DNA of 64,000 nucleotides from Pseudomonas sp. QS1027 (GTDB taxonomy: Bacteria; Pseudomonadota; Gammaproteobacteria; Pseudomonadales; Pseudomonadaceae), in the NCBI RefSeq assembly GCF_002814235.1, contig NZ_PHSU01000033.1, positions 62,001-126,000 of the forward strand, in the 5' to 3' direction. Made by a program: the position numbers and the translations under genes. Each line of letters opens with the position of its first letter. Position 1 is the stretch's first letter. This document shows positions 26,068 to 33,762 of the stretch, one piece after another. Below the pieces are notes generated by a model, which was not told where the DNA came from, did no database searches, and worked only from the letters and a program-made list of their open reading frames with translations.

Positions 26068-26084
26068 CATGAACAATGTTCATG
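26068..26084. promoter_or_regulatory. Perfect 17-bp palindrome between cobE and cobM
   Basis: CATGAAC and GTTCATG flank AAT, giving a perfect 7-3-7 inverted repeat 31 bases upstream of the cobM start. There is no T-run, so it looks more like an operator than a terminator. No regulator can be named. Confidence 0.4.
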
Positions 26085-26096
26085 CAGGAGAGGGGA

Positions 26097-26522
26097 TTAT
26101 CGAGGGTTTTGCCCGGTCCAGGCCAGTGCAAAGGTCGCCATGGGGTTCTTCTGGCGTGAAACCAGCAGATTCGCACGGGCTTGTCCCAACTGTTCGGCCA
26201 GGGCCAGCGCGGCACTTTCGGCAACGCCATGGCAGCCGGTCTGCTCGAAGGCCGGGCGGGAACGATGGCTCAGACGTGTTTCGTAAGCTGCCAACTCGGC
26301 CGCGCTGAAGAACACCAGTGGCAGGTTCAGGCGCTGTGCGAGCTCGAGCAATCCCGGCTCGGTCTTCTTTCCATCAATGCTCGCCAGTCCCTTGATCGCC
26401 TTGAGCTCGATCCCGTGGGCCTGCAACGACTGCTCCAGCAACCCCAGCAAGGTCGAGGCGCTGCAGCCCTGGCGGCAGCCGAGGCCAATCGCAAGTATCG
26501 GCGCTGTCTGGGTTTCAGTCAT
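26097..26522 (-). CDS. cobE: Cobalamin biosynthesis protein CobE (CbiG C-terminal type)
   Basis: A 141-residue protein matching the CobE / CbiG C-terminal domain: LAIGLGCRQGCSASTLLGLLEQSLQAHG and IKGLASIDGKKTEPGLLELAQRLNLPLVFFSAAELA are the hallmark segments. CobE is found in aerobic cobalamin clusters and is thought to bind corrin intermediates, though its exact role is unsettled. The start MTETQTAP was chosen as it sits directly before the fold; an ATG ten codons upstream is possible. It is upstream of cobM on the same strand. Confidence 0.9.
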   Translation of the reverse strand: MTETQTAPILAIGLGCRQGCSASTLLGLLEQSLQAHGIELKAIKGLASIDGKKTEPGLLELAQRLNLPLVFFSAAELAAYETRLSHRSRPAFEQTGCHGVAESAALALAEQLGQARANLLVSRQKNPMATFALAWTGQNPR

Positions 26523-26590
26523 GAATGGGGCTCGGGGGATTGCGAAGCTCAAGTGAGTTATGGAATATATTTTTGATGTAAATCATTGGT

Positions 26591-26947
26591 TTATAGAATG
26601 CTTTTGATCTTGAGTCTCAGCTGATCTATGGAGAAGGGCTTGCCGATCACCTGCATGCCAGGCGCCAGCTCGATGCTTTCGGCATAGCCGCTGGCAAACA
26701 GGACCGGCAGTCCCGGGCGCAGCTGGCAGGCGACCTTGGCCAATTCGCGGCCATCCATTTCGGGCAGTCCGACATCGGTCATCAGCAGATCGATACGGGT
26801 ATCGGCCTGCCTGAGAATATCCAGGGCCGTGTCGCTGCCGTCGGCCTCGAGGACATTGAACTCCAGTTCCTCCAGGACATCGACGATCAGCATGCGCACG
26901 ATGGCATCGTCTTCGACGACAAGGATGGTGGAGGTGACTGCTGACAT
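26591..26947 (-). CDS. Single-domain response regulator
   Basis: A 118-residue receiver with the acidic pair VVEDDA, the phospho-acceptor Asp in LLMTDVGLPEMDG, the switch Thr/Ser position at FASGYAES and the conserved Lys in IGKPFS. No output domain is present, so it acts by phosphotransfer or protein binding. Its sequence DVGLPxMxGRxLAxxxxQLRPGLxxLFxxGYAE is nearly that of the receiver at the end of the hybrid kinase further along (33763-35436), indicating a paralogous pair. It is divergent from the large hybrid kinase across a region holding an inverted repeat. Confidence 0.9.
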   Translation of the reverse strand: MSAVTSTILVVEDDAIVRMLIVDVLEELEFNVLEADGSDTALDILRQADTRIDLLMTDVGLPEMDGRELAKVACQLRPGLPVLFASGYAESIELAPGMQVIGKPFSIDQLRLKIKSIL

Positions 26948-27042
26948 AAGGGTACATCCCGAAAAAATGGAGGGTGGATCAAGGTCGCTGAAACGCGCGG
27001 CTTCCTGCATCAGTAAGCCGCCAGGCCGGACAAGTTCCCGTG

Positions 27043-27070
27043 CTTGTACAAAAAAAGCCAAGTGTACAAG
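27043..27070. promoter_or_regulatory. Perfect 8-12-8 inverted repeat in divergent region of the signalling island
   Basis: CTTGTACA and TGTACAAG are separated by 12 bases, in the 263-base gap between the single-domain regulator and the hybrid kinase. The symmetrical, A-rich layout is that of a dimer-binding operator, but it could also form a hairpin in the kinase leader. No regulator is assigned. Confidence 0.4.
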
Positions 27071-27210
27071 ATGATAGGCTAAGGTCCGTCATCACGTCAC
27101 GGCAGTGCGGCCTGGGAAATTGCATTCTAAGCTGTGAGAAAAAAGGCAGTCTTTTATTCGTACATACGGCAGACTCCTTGATAATCAATAACTTTAATCC
27201 GGGCCCTGAA

Positions 27211-30200
27211 ATGAATTCGTCGTCTTCGGTGGATGAACAAAGCTTTCGCAAGTTATTGAGCCGCAACATCAGCCTGCCCTTGGGCGTCGGGGTCCTCAGC
27301 GCGATCTTTTTCGTCTCGCTGATCACCTATCTGCTGTCGGTGATCCAGTGGGTCGAGCATACCGACCGGGTGATCAACAATACCAACGATGCGATGAAAC
27401 TGTCGGTGGATCTGGAAACCGGGATGCGCGGTTTCCTGATCACCGGTGACGAGCATTTCCTCGATCCCTACGAAGTCGCCAAGCCGAAGATCATTGCCGA
27501 CCTGCGCGGCTTGCAGGAACTGGTGGCGGATAACCCGCAGCAAGTGGACCGCTTCAAGCGTATCGAAGCCTTGCAGGGCGCCTGGACCGAGTACGCGCAG
27601 GCGATGATCGATCTGCAGCGTGCGAGTGGCGACTACAAGGCGGCGATCAAGGCCGGACGCGGCAAGCGTCTGAGCGACGAGATTCGCAACGAATTCGAAA
27701 ACGCGGTCGACATGGAGCAGCAACTGCGTCTGGCACGCAATGAAACCGTGAGTCGCACCACCGTCTGGGTCATCGGCCTCTATCTCACCTTCGTATTGGG
27801 TTTGAGTGCCTTGCTGGCCTTTATTGGTCGACGTGATCTGTTAACACTCTCAAATAGCTATGCAAAAAATTTCGCGGCACAACTCAAGAGTGCGGAGCGC
27901 CTGGAACAGCAAGCCTGGCTACGTAGCGGCCAGACTGAACTGGCCGAGCAGGTGCTTGGCCAACTGACTCTCCAATTGCTGGGGCGCAATATCCTGCAAT
28001 TCTGTGCCCAGTACATGGGCGTTGCAGTGGCGGCATTGTATGTCCGCGAGGAGCATGGCGGCCTGACCCGTGTCGCCAGCTATGGTTTTTCCCGCGAGCA
28101 GGATCAGCAGGAACAGGCGATCTTCAACGATGAAGGCCTGGTCGGCCAGGCTGCGGGCCAAGGCCGCCTGATCCGCCTGGACGAAGTACCGGTGGATTAC
28201 TTCAAGGTCAGCTCTGGCCTGGGCGAGGGCTCGCCACGCAGTGTGCTGGTGGTACCGACCACCAACGACGATCGGGTCAACGGGGTGATCGAGCTGGGTT
28301 TCCTGCGCCCCCTGAACGAACGTGACGTCGAACTGCTGGAACTGATCGCTGACAATATCGGCACCTCCATCGAGGCCGCGCGTTACCGCCAGCGCTTGCA
28401 GGAAGTGCTGGCCGAGACCCAGCAGCTCAACGAAGAGCTGCAGGTCCAGCAGGAAGAGCTCAAGACCGCCAACGAAGAACTGGAAGAGCAGTCCCAGGTG
28501 CTCAAGGAATCCCAGGTTCACCTGGAAAGCCAGCAGAGCGAACTCGAGCAGACCAACGAGCAGTTGGCCGAGCAGGCCCAGGCCCTGGCCGAGCAGCGTG
28601 ATGCGATGGACCTCAAGAACAATCAGTTGAACCTGGCCCAGGTCCAGCTCGAGGAGCGCGCCGAGGAGCTGCAACGCTCGAGCAAGTACAAGTCCGAATT
28701 CCTTGCCAACATGTCCCACGAGCTGCGCACGCCGCTCAACAGTTCGCTGATCCTGTCCAAGCTGCTGGCGGAGAACCCCGAGGACAACCTCACGGCGGAA
28801 CAGGTCAAGTTCGCCGAATCGATCTATAGCGCCGGCAACGACCTGCTCAACCTGATCAACGACATTCTCGATATCTCCAAGGTCGAGGCCGGCAAGCTGG
28901 AGGTACGCCCGGAAAACACCAGCATCGAACGCCTGGTGGAAGGGCTGCGGAACATGTTCCTGCCACTGGCCAGCGACAAACAGCTGGGGTTCGAGGTCGA
29001 GTTGCGCGGCGACCTGCCGACGACGCTGTTCACCGACCGCCAGCGTCTGGAGCAGGTGTTGAAGAACCTGTTGTCCAATGCCATCAAGTTCACCGAGACC
29101 GGCCGGGTCAGCCTGAGCGTGTCGCGCCAGCCCGGTGTCGGTATCGCCTTTGCCGTCCGCGACTCCGGCATCGGGATCGCCGCCGAACAGCACGAGAGCA
29201 TTTTCGAGGCGTTTCGCCAGGCGGACGGCACCACCAACCGCCGTTATGGCGGCACCGGCCTCGGCTTGTCGATTTCCCGCGACCTGGCGGCGCTGCTCGG
29301 CGGCTCCATCAATGTGGCCAGTCAGCCCGGCCAAGGCAGCGTCTTTACCCTGGTGATGCCAGAGCGGTATGTGGAACGCCGCGACGGCGTCGGCCCCGCG
29401 CCGGTGGTGGCGCCCCCGGCACCGCTGGAGTCCCTGGACCCGCCGCGCAAGCTGCCGCCGGTGGTGGTGGAAGCGCCGATCCAGCGCTTTGCCGATGACC
29501 GTGAAAAAGGCCCGTTCACCACTCGCTGTATTCTGGTGATCGAAGATGAGCAGAAGTTTGCCCAGATTCTCTACGACCTGGCCCATGAGCTGGGCTACCA
29601 GTGCCTGGTGGCCCATGGCGCGGACGAGGGCTTTGAGCTCGCCGCCGAGTTCATTCCCGACGCGATCCTGCTGGACATGCGCCTGCCGGATCACTCCGGC
29701 CTGACGGTGTTGCAGCGCCTCAAGGAACAGGCGCCGACCCGACATATACCGGTGCATGTGATTTCCGTGGAGGACCGTGTCGAGGCCGCCATGCACATGG
29801 GCGCCATGGGCTATGCGCTCAAGCCGACCACCCGCGACGAACTCAAGGAGATCTTCACGCGCCTGGAGGCCAAGCTGACCCAGAAGCTCAAGCGCGTGCT
29901 GCTGGTGGAGGACGACGACCTGCAACGCGACAGCATCGCCCGCCTGATCGGCGACGACGATATCGAGATCACCGCCGTGGGGTTCGCCCAGGAGGCCCTC
30001 GATCTGCTGCGCACCAATGTCTTCGACTGCATGATCATCGACCTCAAGTTGCCGGACATGCTCGGCAACGAACTGCTGCGGCGCATGTCCACCGAAGACA
30101 TCCGCGCCTTTCCGCCGGTGATCGTCTATACCGGGCGCAACCTGACCCGGGACGAAGAGGCCGAGCTGCACAAGTATTCGCGCTCGATCATCATCAAGGG

Positions 30201-30705
30201 CGCGCGTTCGCCGGAGCGCCTGCTCGATGAAGTGACACTCTTTCTGCACAAAGTCGAATCGCAGCTGTCCCATGAAAGACAGCGCATGCTCAAGACCGCC
30301 CGCAGCCGCGACAAGGTGTTCGAAGGGCGCAAGATCCTGCTGGTGGACGACGATGTGCGCAATATCTTTGCCTTGACCAGCGCGCTGGAGCACAAGGGCG
30401 CGATTGTCGAAATCGGTCGTAATGGTCGCGAGGCGATCCAGCGACTCAACGAAGTGGAGGACATCGACCTGGTGTTGATGGATGTGATGATGCCCGAGAT
30501 GGATGGTTACGAAGCCACGCTGGAAATCCGCAAGGACCCGCGCTGGCGCAAGCTGCCGATCATTGCGGTCACGGCCAAGGCGATGAAGGACGACCAGGAG
30601 CGCTGCCTGCAGGCCGGCTCCAATGACTACCTGGCCAAGCCGATTGACCTGGATCGACTGTTCTCGTTGATCCGTGTGTGGCTACCGAAGATGGAACGGA
30701 TCTAG
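27211..30705 (+). CDS. CHASE3-GAF hybrid histidine kinase with three receiver domains
   Basis: A 1164-residue membrane sensor kinase. Order: first membrane helix (about 22-45), CHASE3-like periplasmic helical domain (TDRVINNTNDAMKLSVDLETGMRGFLITGDEHFL), second helix (about 185-205), GAF domain (about 240-390), a long Gln/Glu-rich coiled coil (about 395-490), HisKA with His503 in NMSHELRTPLN, HATPase (GTGLGLSI), and three receivers with acceptor Asp near 823 (LLDMRLP), 942 (IIDLKLP) and 1091 (LMDVMMP). CHASE3 binds unknown extracellular cues. Multiple receivers suggest a phosphorelay or signal integration. It is followed immediately by cheR-like and cheB-like genes, so it heads the plus-strand operon. 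Confidence 0.93.
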   Translation: MNSSSSVDEQSFRKLLSRNISLPLGVGVLSAIFFVSLITYLLSVIQWVEHTDRVINNTNDAMKLSVDLETGMRGFLITGDEHFLDPYEVAKPKIIADLRGLQELVADNPQQVDRFKRIEALQGAWTEYAQAMIDLQRASGDYKAAIKAGRGKRLSDEIRNEFENAVDMEQQLRLARNETVSRTTVWVIGLYLTFVLGLSALLAFIGRRDLLTLSNSYAKNFAAQLKSAERLEQQAWLRSGQTELAEQVLGQLTLQLLGRNILQFCAQYMGVAVAALYVREEHGGLTRVASYGFSREQDQQEQAIFNDEGLVGQAAGQGRLIRLDEVPVDYFKVSSGLGEGSPRSVLVVPTTNDDRVNGVIELGFLRPLNERDVELLELIADNIGTSIEAARYRQRLQEVLAETQQLNEELQVQQEELKTANEELEEQSQVLKESQVHLESQQSELEQTNEQLAEQAQALAEQRDAMDLKNNQLNLAQVQLEERAEELQRSSKYKSEFLANMSHELRTPLNSSLILSKLLAENPEDNLTAEQVKFAESIYSAGNDLLNLINDILDISKVEAGKLEVRPENTSIERLVEGLRNMFLPLASDKQLGFEVELRGDLPTTLFTDRQRLEQVLKNLLSNAIKFTETGRVSLSVSRQPGVGIAFAVRDSGIGIAAEQHESIFEAFRQADGTTNRRYGGTGLGLSISRDLAALLGGSINVASQPGQGSVFTLVMPERYVERRDGVGPAPVVAPPAPLESLDPPRKLPPVVVEAPIQRFADDREKGPFTTRCILVIEDEQKFAQILYDLAHELGYQCLVAHGADEGFELAAEFIPDAILLDMRLPDHSGLTVLQRLKEQAPTRHIPVHVISVEDRVEAAMHMGAMGYALKPTTRDELKEIFTRLEAKLTQKLKRVLLVEDDDLQRDSIARLIGDDDIEITAVGFAQEALDLLRTNVFDCMIIDLKLPDMLGNELLRRMSTEDIRAFPPVIVYTGRNLTRDEEAELHKYSRSIIIKGARSPERLLDEVTLFLHKVESQLSHERQRMLKTARSRDKVFEGRKILLVDDDVRNIFALTSALEHKGAIVEIGRNGREAIQRLNEVEDIDLVLMDVMMPEMDGYEATLEIRKDPRWRKLPIIAVTAKAMKDDQERCLQAGSNDYLAKPIDLDRLFSLIRVWLPKMERI

Positions 30706-31520
30706 TGGAGCGCAGTACCGACATCGAGTTGCGGTTGTTGATCGAGGCGATCTACCTCAAGTACAGCTACGATTTTCGCGATTACTCCGGCGCCTCGGTC
30801 AAGCGCCGGGTCCAACATGCCTTGCTCCAGCTCGATTGCGCGACCATCTCGGCACTGCAGGAGCGGGTGTTGCACGATCCGGCGGCGTTCATGCAGTTGC
30901 TCCAGTACCTGACCATTCCGGTCAGCGAGATGTTTCGCGATCCCGGCCATTTCCTCGCGATCCGCCAGGAGGTGGTGCCGCTGCTCAAGACCTATCCGTC
31001 GATCAAGATCTGGATCGCCGGGTGCAGTACCGGGGAGGAGGTGTACTCCATGGCGATCCTGTTGCGTGAAGAAGGCTTGCTCGAACGCACGATCATCTAT
31101 GCAACCGACATCAACCCCCGTTCGCTGGAAAAGGCCAAGCAGGGCATCTTTACCCTGGACAATGTGCGCACCTATGCCGACAACTACCGGGCGTCTGGCG
31201 GCAAGCGCGATTTTGCCGAGTATTACAACTCGGCCTACGGCTACGCGATTTTCGACAAGACCTTACGGGAAAACGTGACCTTTGCCGATCACAGCCTGGC
31301 GACGGATAGTGTATTCTCTGAAACACAGCTTATTTCTTGTCGTAACGTATTGATTTATTTCAATAAAAAGCTTCAGGATCGAGCCTTTGGGCTGTTCCAT
31401 GAGTCGTTGTGCCATCGGGGCTTCCTGGTGCTGGGCAGCAAGGAGACGCTGGATTTTTCAGCCTATGGCAAGCGGTTCGAGGCATTGGTCAAACAAGAAC
31501 GGATCTACCGTAAATCATGA
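30705..31520 (+). CDS. CheR-type protein-glutamate O-methyltransferase
   Basis: A 271-residue SAM-dependent methyltransferase of the CheR family: the N-terminal helical domain, MFRDPGHFL, the SAM loop IWIAGCSTGEEVYSMAI, ATDINPRSLEKAKQGIF and the SCRNVLIYFN signature before the C-terminus. It methylates glutamate side chains of chemoreceptor-like proteins. The GTG start overlaps the stop of the preceding kinase by one base (TAGTG) with GGAACGGA upstream; starts 9 codons earlier are less likely. No chemoreceptor is encoded nearby. With the CheB homologue next to it, it probably modifies the kinase or a remote receptor, which is an inference. Confidence 0.92.
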   Translation: MERSTDIELRLLIEAIYLKYSYDFRDYSGASVKRRVQHALLQLDCATISALQERVLHDPAAFMQLLQYLTIPVSEMFRDPGHFLAIRQEVVPLLKTYPSIKIWIAGCSTGEEVYSMAILLREEGLLERTIIYATDINPRSLEKAKQGIFTLDNVRTYADNYRASGGKRDFAEYYNSAYGYAIFDKTLRENVTFADHSLATDSVFSETQLISCRNVLIYFNKKLQDRAFGLFHESLCHRGFLVLGSKETLDFSAYGKRFEALVKQERIYRKS

Positions 31521-32122
31521 GCGACCCGTTACTGCAAAGCACCGACCGCCAGCGAGTCGAAGCGGTCGTGGTGGGGGCTTCGGCGGGTGGCGTCGAGGCC
31601 CTGATGACTGTGTTCGGCGCGCTGACGGCGCGCTTCAGCCTGCCGGTGGTGATCGTCCTGCATATGCCGGACGGGCACCGCAGCCAGTTGGCCGAAGTGT
31701 TCGGGCGGCGCCTGGCGTTGCCGGTGAAAGAGGCGGACGACAAGGAAAGCATTGTGCCGGGCACCCTGTACTTCGCCGCTCCCGGGTATCACCTGTCCAT
31801 CGAGCAGGACCGCAGCTTTTCGTTCAGTCGCGAAGAGCGGGTGCATTATTCCCGGCCCTCGATCGATTATCTCTTTGCTTCGGCGGCGGACGCTTACGGT
31901 TCGCGACTGATGGGCATACTCTTGACCGGCGCCAATCAGGATGGCGCCGCGGGTCTGGTACAGATCCAGCGCCAGGGCGGCTTGACCGTGGTGCAGGACC
32001 CGAATGACGCCCGGGTCGCGACCATGCCCGAAGCCGCGTTGGCATTGCACCAGCCGGACTACCTTCTTTCTTTGCAGGGCATTGGCCGCCTGCTTGTCGA
32101 GCTGGAACGAATCACATGTTGA
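31517..32122 (+). CDS. CheB-type methylesterase (catalytic domain only)
   Basis: A 201-residue protein consisting of a CheB esterase domain without the N-terminal receiver. The catalytic triad regions are GASAGGV (Ser), VIVLHMP (His) and LLTGANQDGAAGL (Asp). The enzyme removes methyl groups added by CheR or deamidates glutamine residues. It overlaps cheR by 4 bases (ATGA) and runs into the following kinase, so it is translated as part of one operon. Lacking its own receiver, its regulation must come from another protein, plausibly a receiver in the neighbouring genes. Confidence 0.92.
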   Translation: MSDPLLQSTDRQRVEAVVVGASAGGVEALMTVFGALTARFSLPVVIVLHMPDGHRSQLAEVFGRRLALPVKEADDKESIVPGTLYFAAPGYHLSIEQDRSFSFSREERVHYSRPSIDYLFASAADAYGSRLMGILLTGANQDGAAGLVQIQRQGGLTVVQDPNDARVATMPEAALALHQPDYLLSLQGIGRLLVELERITC

Positions 32123-33297
32123 ATACTATCCAGGCCAAACTGCTGATCGTTGACGATCTGCCGGAGAATCTGCTGGCGCTGGAAGCGCTGATCAAGCGCG
32201 AGGACCGCCTTGTCTACAAGGCGCTCTCGGCGGATGAGGCGCTGTCGCTGCTGCTGCAGCACGAATTCGCCATGGCCATTCTCGATGTGCAGATGCCGGG
32301 CATGGACGGTTTCCAACTGGCCGAGCTGATGCGTGGCACCGAAAAGACCAAGAATATTCCCATCGTCTTCGTCAGTGCCGCCGGCCGTGAGCGCAATTAT
32401 GCCTTCAAAGGCTACGAGAGCGGGGCGGTGGACTTTTTGCACAAGCCCCTCGACACCCACGCGGTGAAGAGCAAGGTCAGCATCTTTGTCGAGCTCTACC
32501 GGCAGAGCAAGGCGATGAAGCTGCATGTCGAGGCCCTGGAGCAAAGTCGCCGCGAGCAGGAGTTACTGCTGCGCAAGCTGCAGGTGACCCAGGAAGAGTT
32601 GCAGCATGCCGTGCGCATGCGTGATGACTTCATGTCGATCGTCTCCCACGAGGTTCGCACGCCACTCAACGGGCTGATCCTGGAGACCCAGTTGCGCAAG
32701 ATGCACCTGGCCCGGGACAATGCCGATGCCTTCAGCCTGGACAAGATGCGCAACATGGTCGCGCGGGACGAGCGGCAGATCCAGAGCCTGATTCGGCTGA
32801 TCGAAGACATGCTCGATGTCTCGCGTATTCGCACCGGCAAGCTGTCGATCCGCCCCGTACGCCTGGACCTGGTGCACCTGGTGGCCAGGCTGCTGGAGAA
32901 CTTCGCCCCGCAGGTGGCCGCGGCCGAGTCGACGATCAGCTATTCGGGCGAGACGTCACTGGAAGGCGAATGGGACGAGTTCCGCATCGAGCAGGTGATC
33001 TCCAACCTGCTGACCAACGCCTTGCGCTACGGCGCCAAAAGCCCGATCGAGGTGGGTGTGTACCGCCACGGGGACGAGGCACGGGTCGAAGTGCGTGACC
33101 GCGGCATCGGCATCAGCGAAAATGACCAGGCGCGGATTTTCCAGCAGTTCGAGCGGGTCTCCGGCAGTCATGCCGCCAGCGGGTTGGGCCTGGGCCTGTT
33201 TATTTCCGAGCAGATTGTCGCGGCCCATGGTGGTCGTATCACTGTCGAGAGTACCCTTGGCGAAGGGGCCTCGTTCTGCGTTTGCCTGCCCTTGTAG
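32116..33297 (+). CDS. Receiver-histidine kinase hybrid (REC-HisKA-HATPase)
   Basis: A 393-residue cytoplasmic protein with the unusual order receiver first, kinase second. The receiver has LLIVDDLPEN, acceptor Asp in AILDVQMPGMDG and Lys in LHKPLD. A coiled linker (about 135-180) leads to HisKA with SHEVRTPLNGL and HATPase motifs VRDRGIGI and GLGLGLFISEQIV. It lacks membrane segments, so it likely receives its signal by phosphotransfer from the upstream hybrid kinase. It starts inside the last two codons of cheB (7-base overlap). Confidence 0.92.
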   Translation: MLNTIQAKLLIVDDLPENLLALEALIKREDRLVYKALSADEALSLLLQHEFAMAILDVQMPGMDGFQLAELMRGTEKTKNIPIVFVSAAGRERNYAFKGYESGAVDFLHKPLDTHAVKSKVSIFVELYRQSKAMKLHVEALEQSRREQELLLRKLQVTQEELQHAVRMRDDFMSIVSHEVRTPLNGLILETQLRKMHLARDNADAFSLDKMRNMVARDERQIQSLIRLIEDMLDVSRIRTGKLSIRPVRLDLVHLVARLLENFAPQVAAAESTISYSGETSLEGEWDEFRIEQVISNLLTNALRYGAKSPIEVGVYRHGDEARVEVRDRGIGISENDQARIFQQFERVSGSHAASGLGLGLFISEQIVAAHGGRITVESTLGEGASFCVCLPL

Positions 33298-33374
33298 GAA
33301 AAGCCGACATCAGACGCAACCTCTGGCTGAGCCGATGGTCGTATTGGCAGCAATTTCAAGAATAAAGGCTTCCC

Positions 33375-33752
33375 ATGAGTGAAGATGCACAAGACGTCGT
33401 ATTGATCGTCGAGGACGATGCCTCGATCCTGATGGTCCTTTCGGCTTATCTCTCCAGCGAGGGCTATCGGGTACTGCAAGCGGAAAACGGCGAACAGGCG
33501 TTCTCGATCCTGGCGAGCAAACCCAACCTGGACCTGATGATCACCGATTTTCGTTTGCCCGGCGGCATTTCCGGGGTCGAGATCGCGGAGCCTGCGGTCA
33601 AGCTGCGTCCGGACCTCAAGGTGATCTTTATCAGTGGTTATCCGGCGGAAATCCGTGAGTCGAACAGCCCCATCGCCCAGAGCGCGCCGATCCTGGCCAA
33701 ACCGTTCGACCTGGATGTCCTGCAGGAGCAGATCCGCAAGCTGCTGGCCTGA
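33375..33752 (+). CDS. Single-domain response regulator
   Basis: A 125-residue receiver: acidic residues in LIVEDDASILM, acceptor Asp in LMITDFRLPGG, Lys in LAKPFDL. No output domain. It follows the REC-kinase gene by 77 bases and ends 10 bases from the convergent hybrid kinase. It is the natural phosphate sink or downstream partner for the plus-strand signalling operon, and probably binds an unknown target. Confidence 0.9.
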   Translation: MSEDAQDVVLIVEDDASILMVLSAYLSSEGYRVLQAENGEQAFSILASKPNLDLMITDFRLPGGISGVEIAEPAVKLRPDLKVIFISGYPAEIRESNSPIAQSAPILAKPFDLDVLQEQIRKLLA

Positions 33753-33762
33753 CCCTTCCTAT

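Noticed and set aside
26523..26590. Cobalamin riboswitch upstream of cobE
   Set aside because: Only 68 bases lie between cobE and the next gene; no conserved box is visible.
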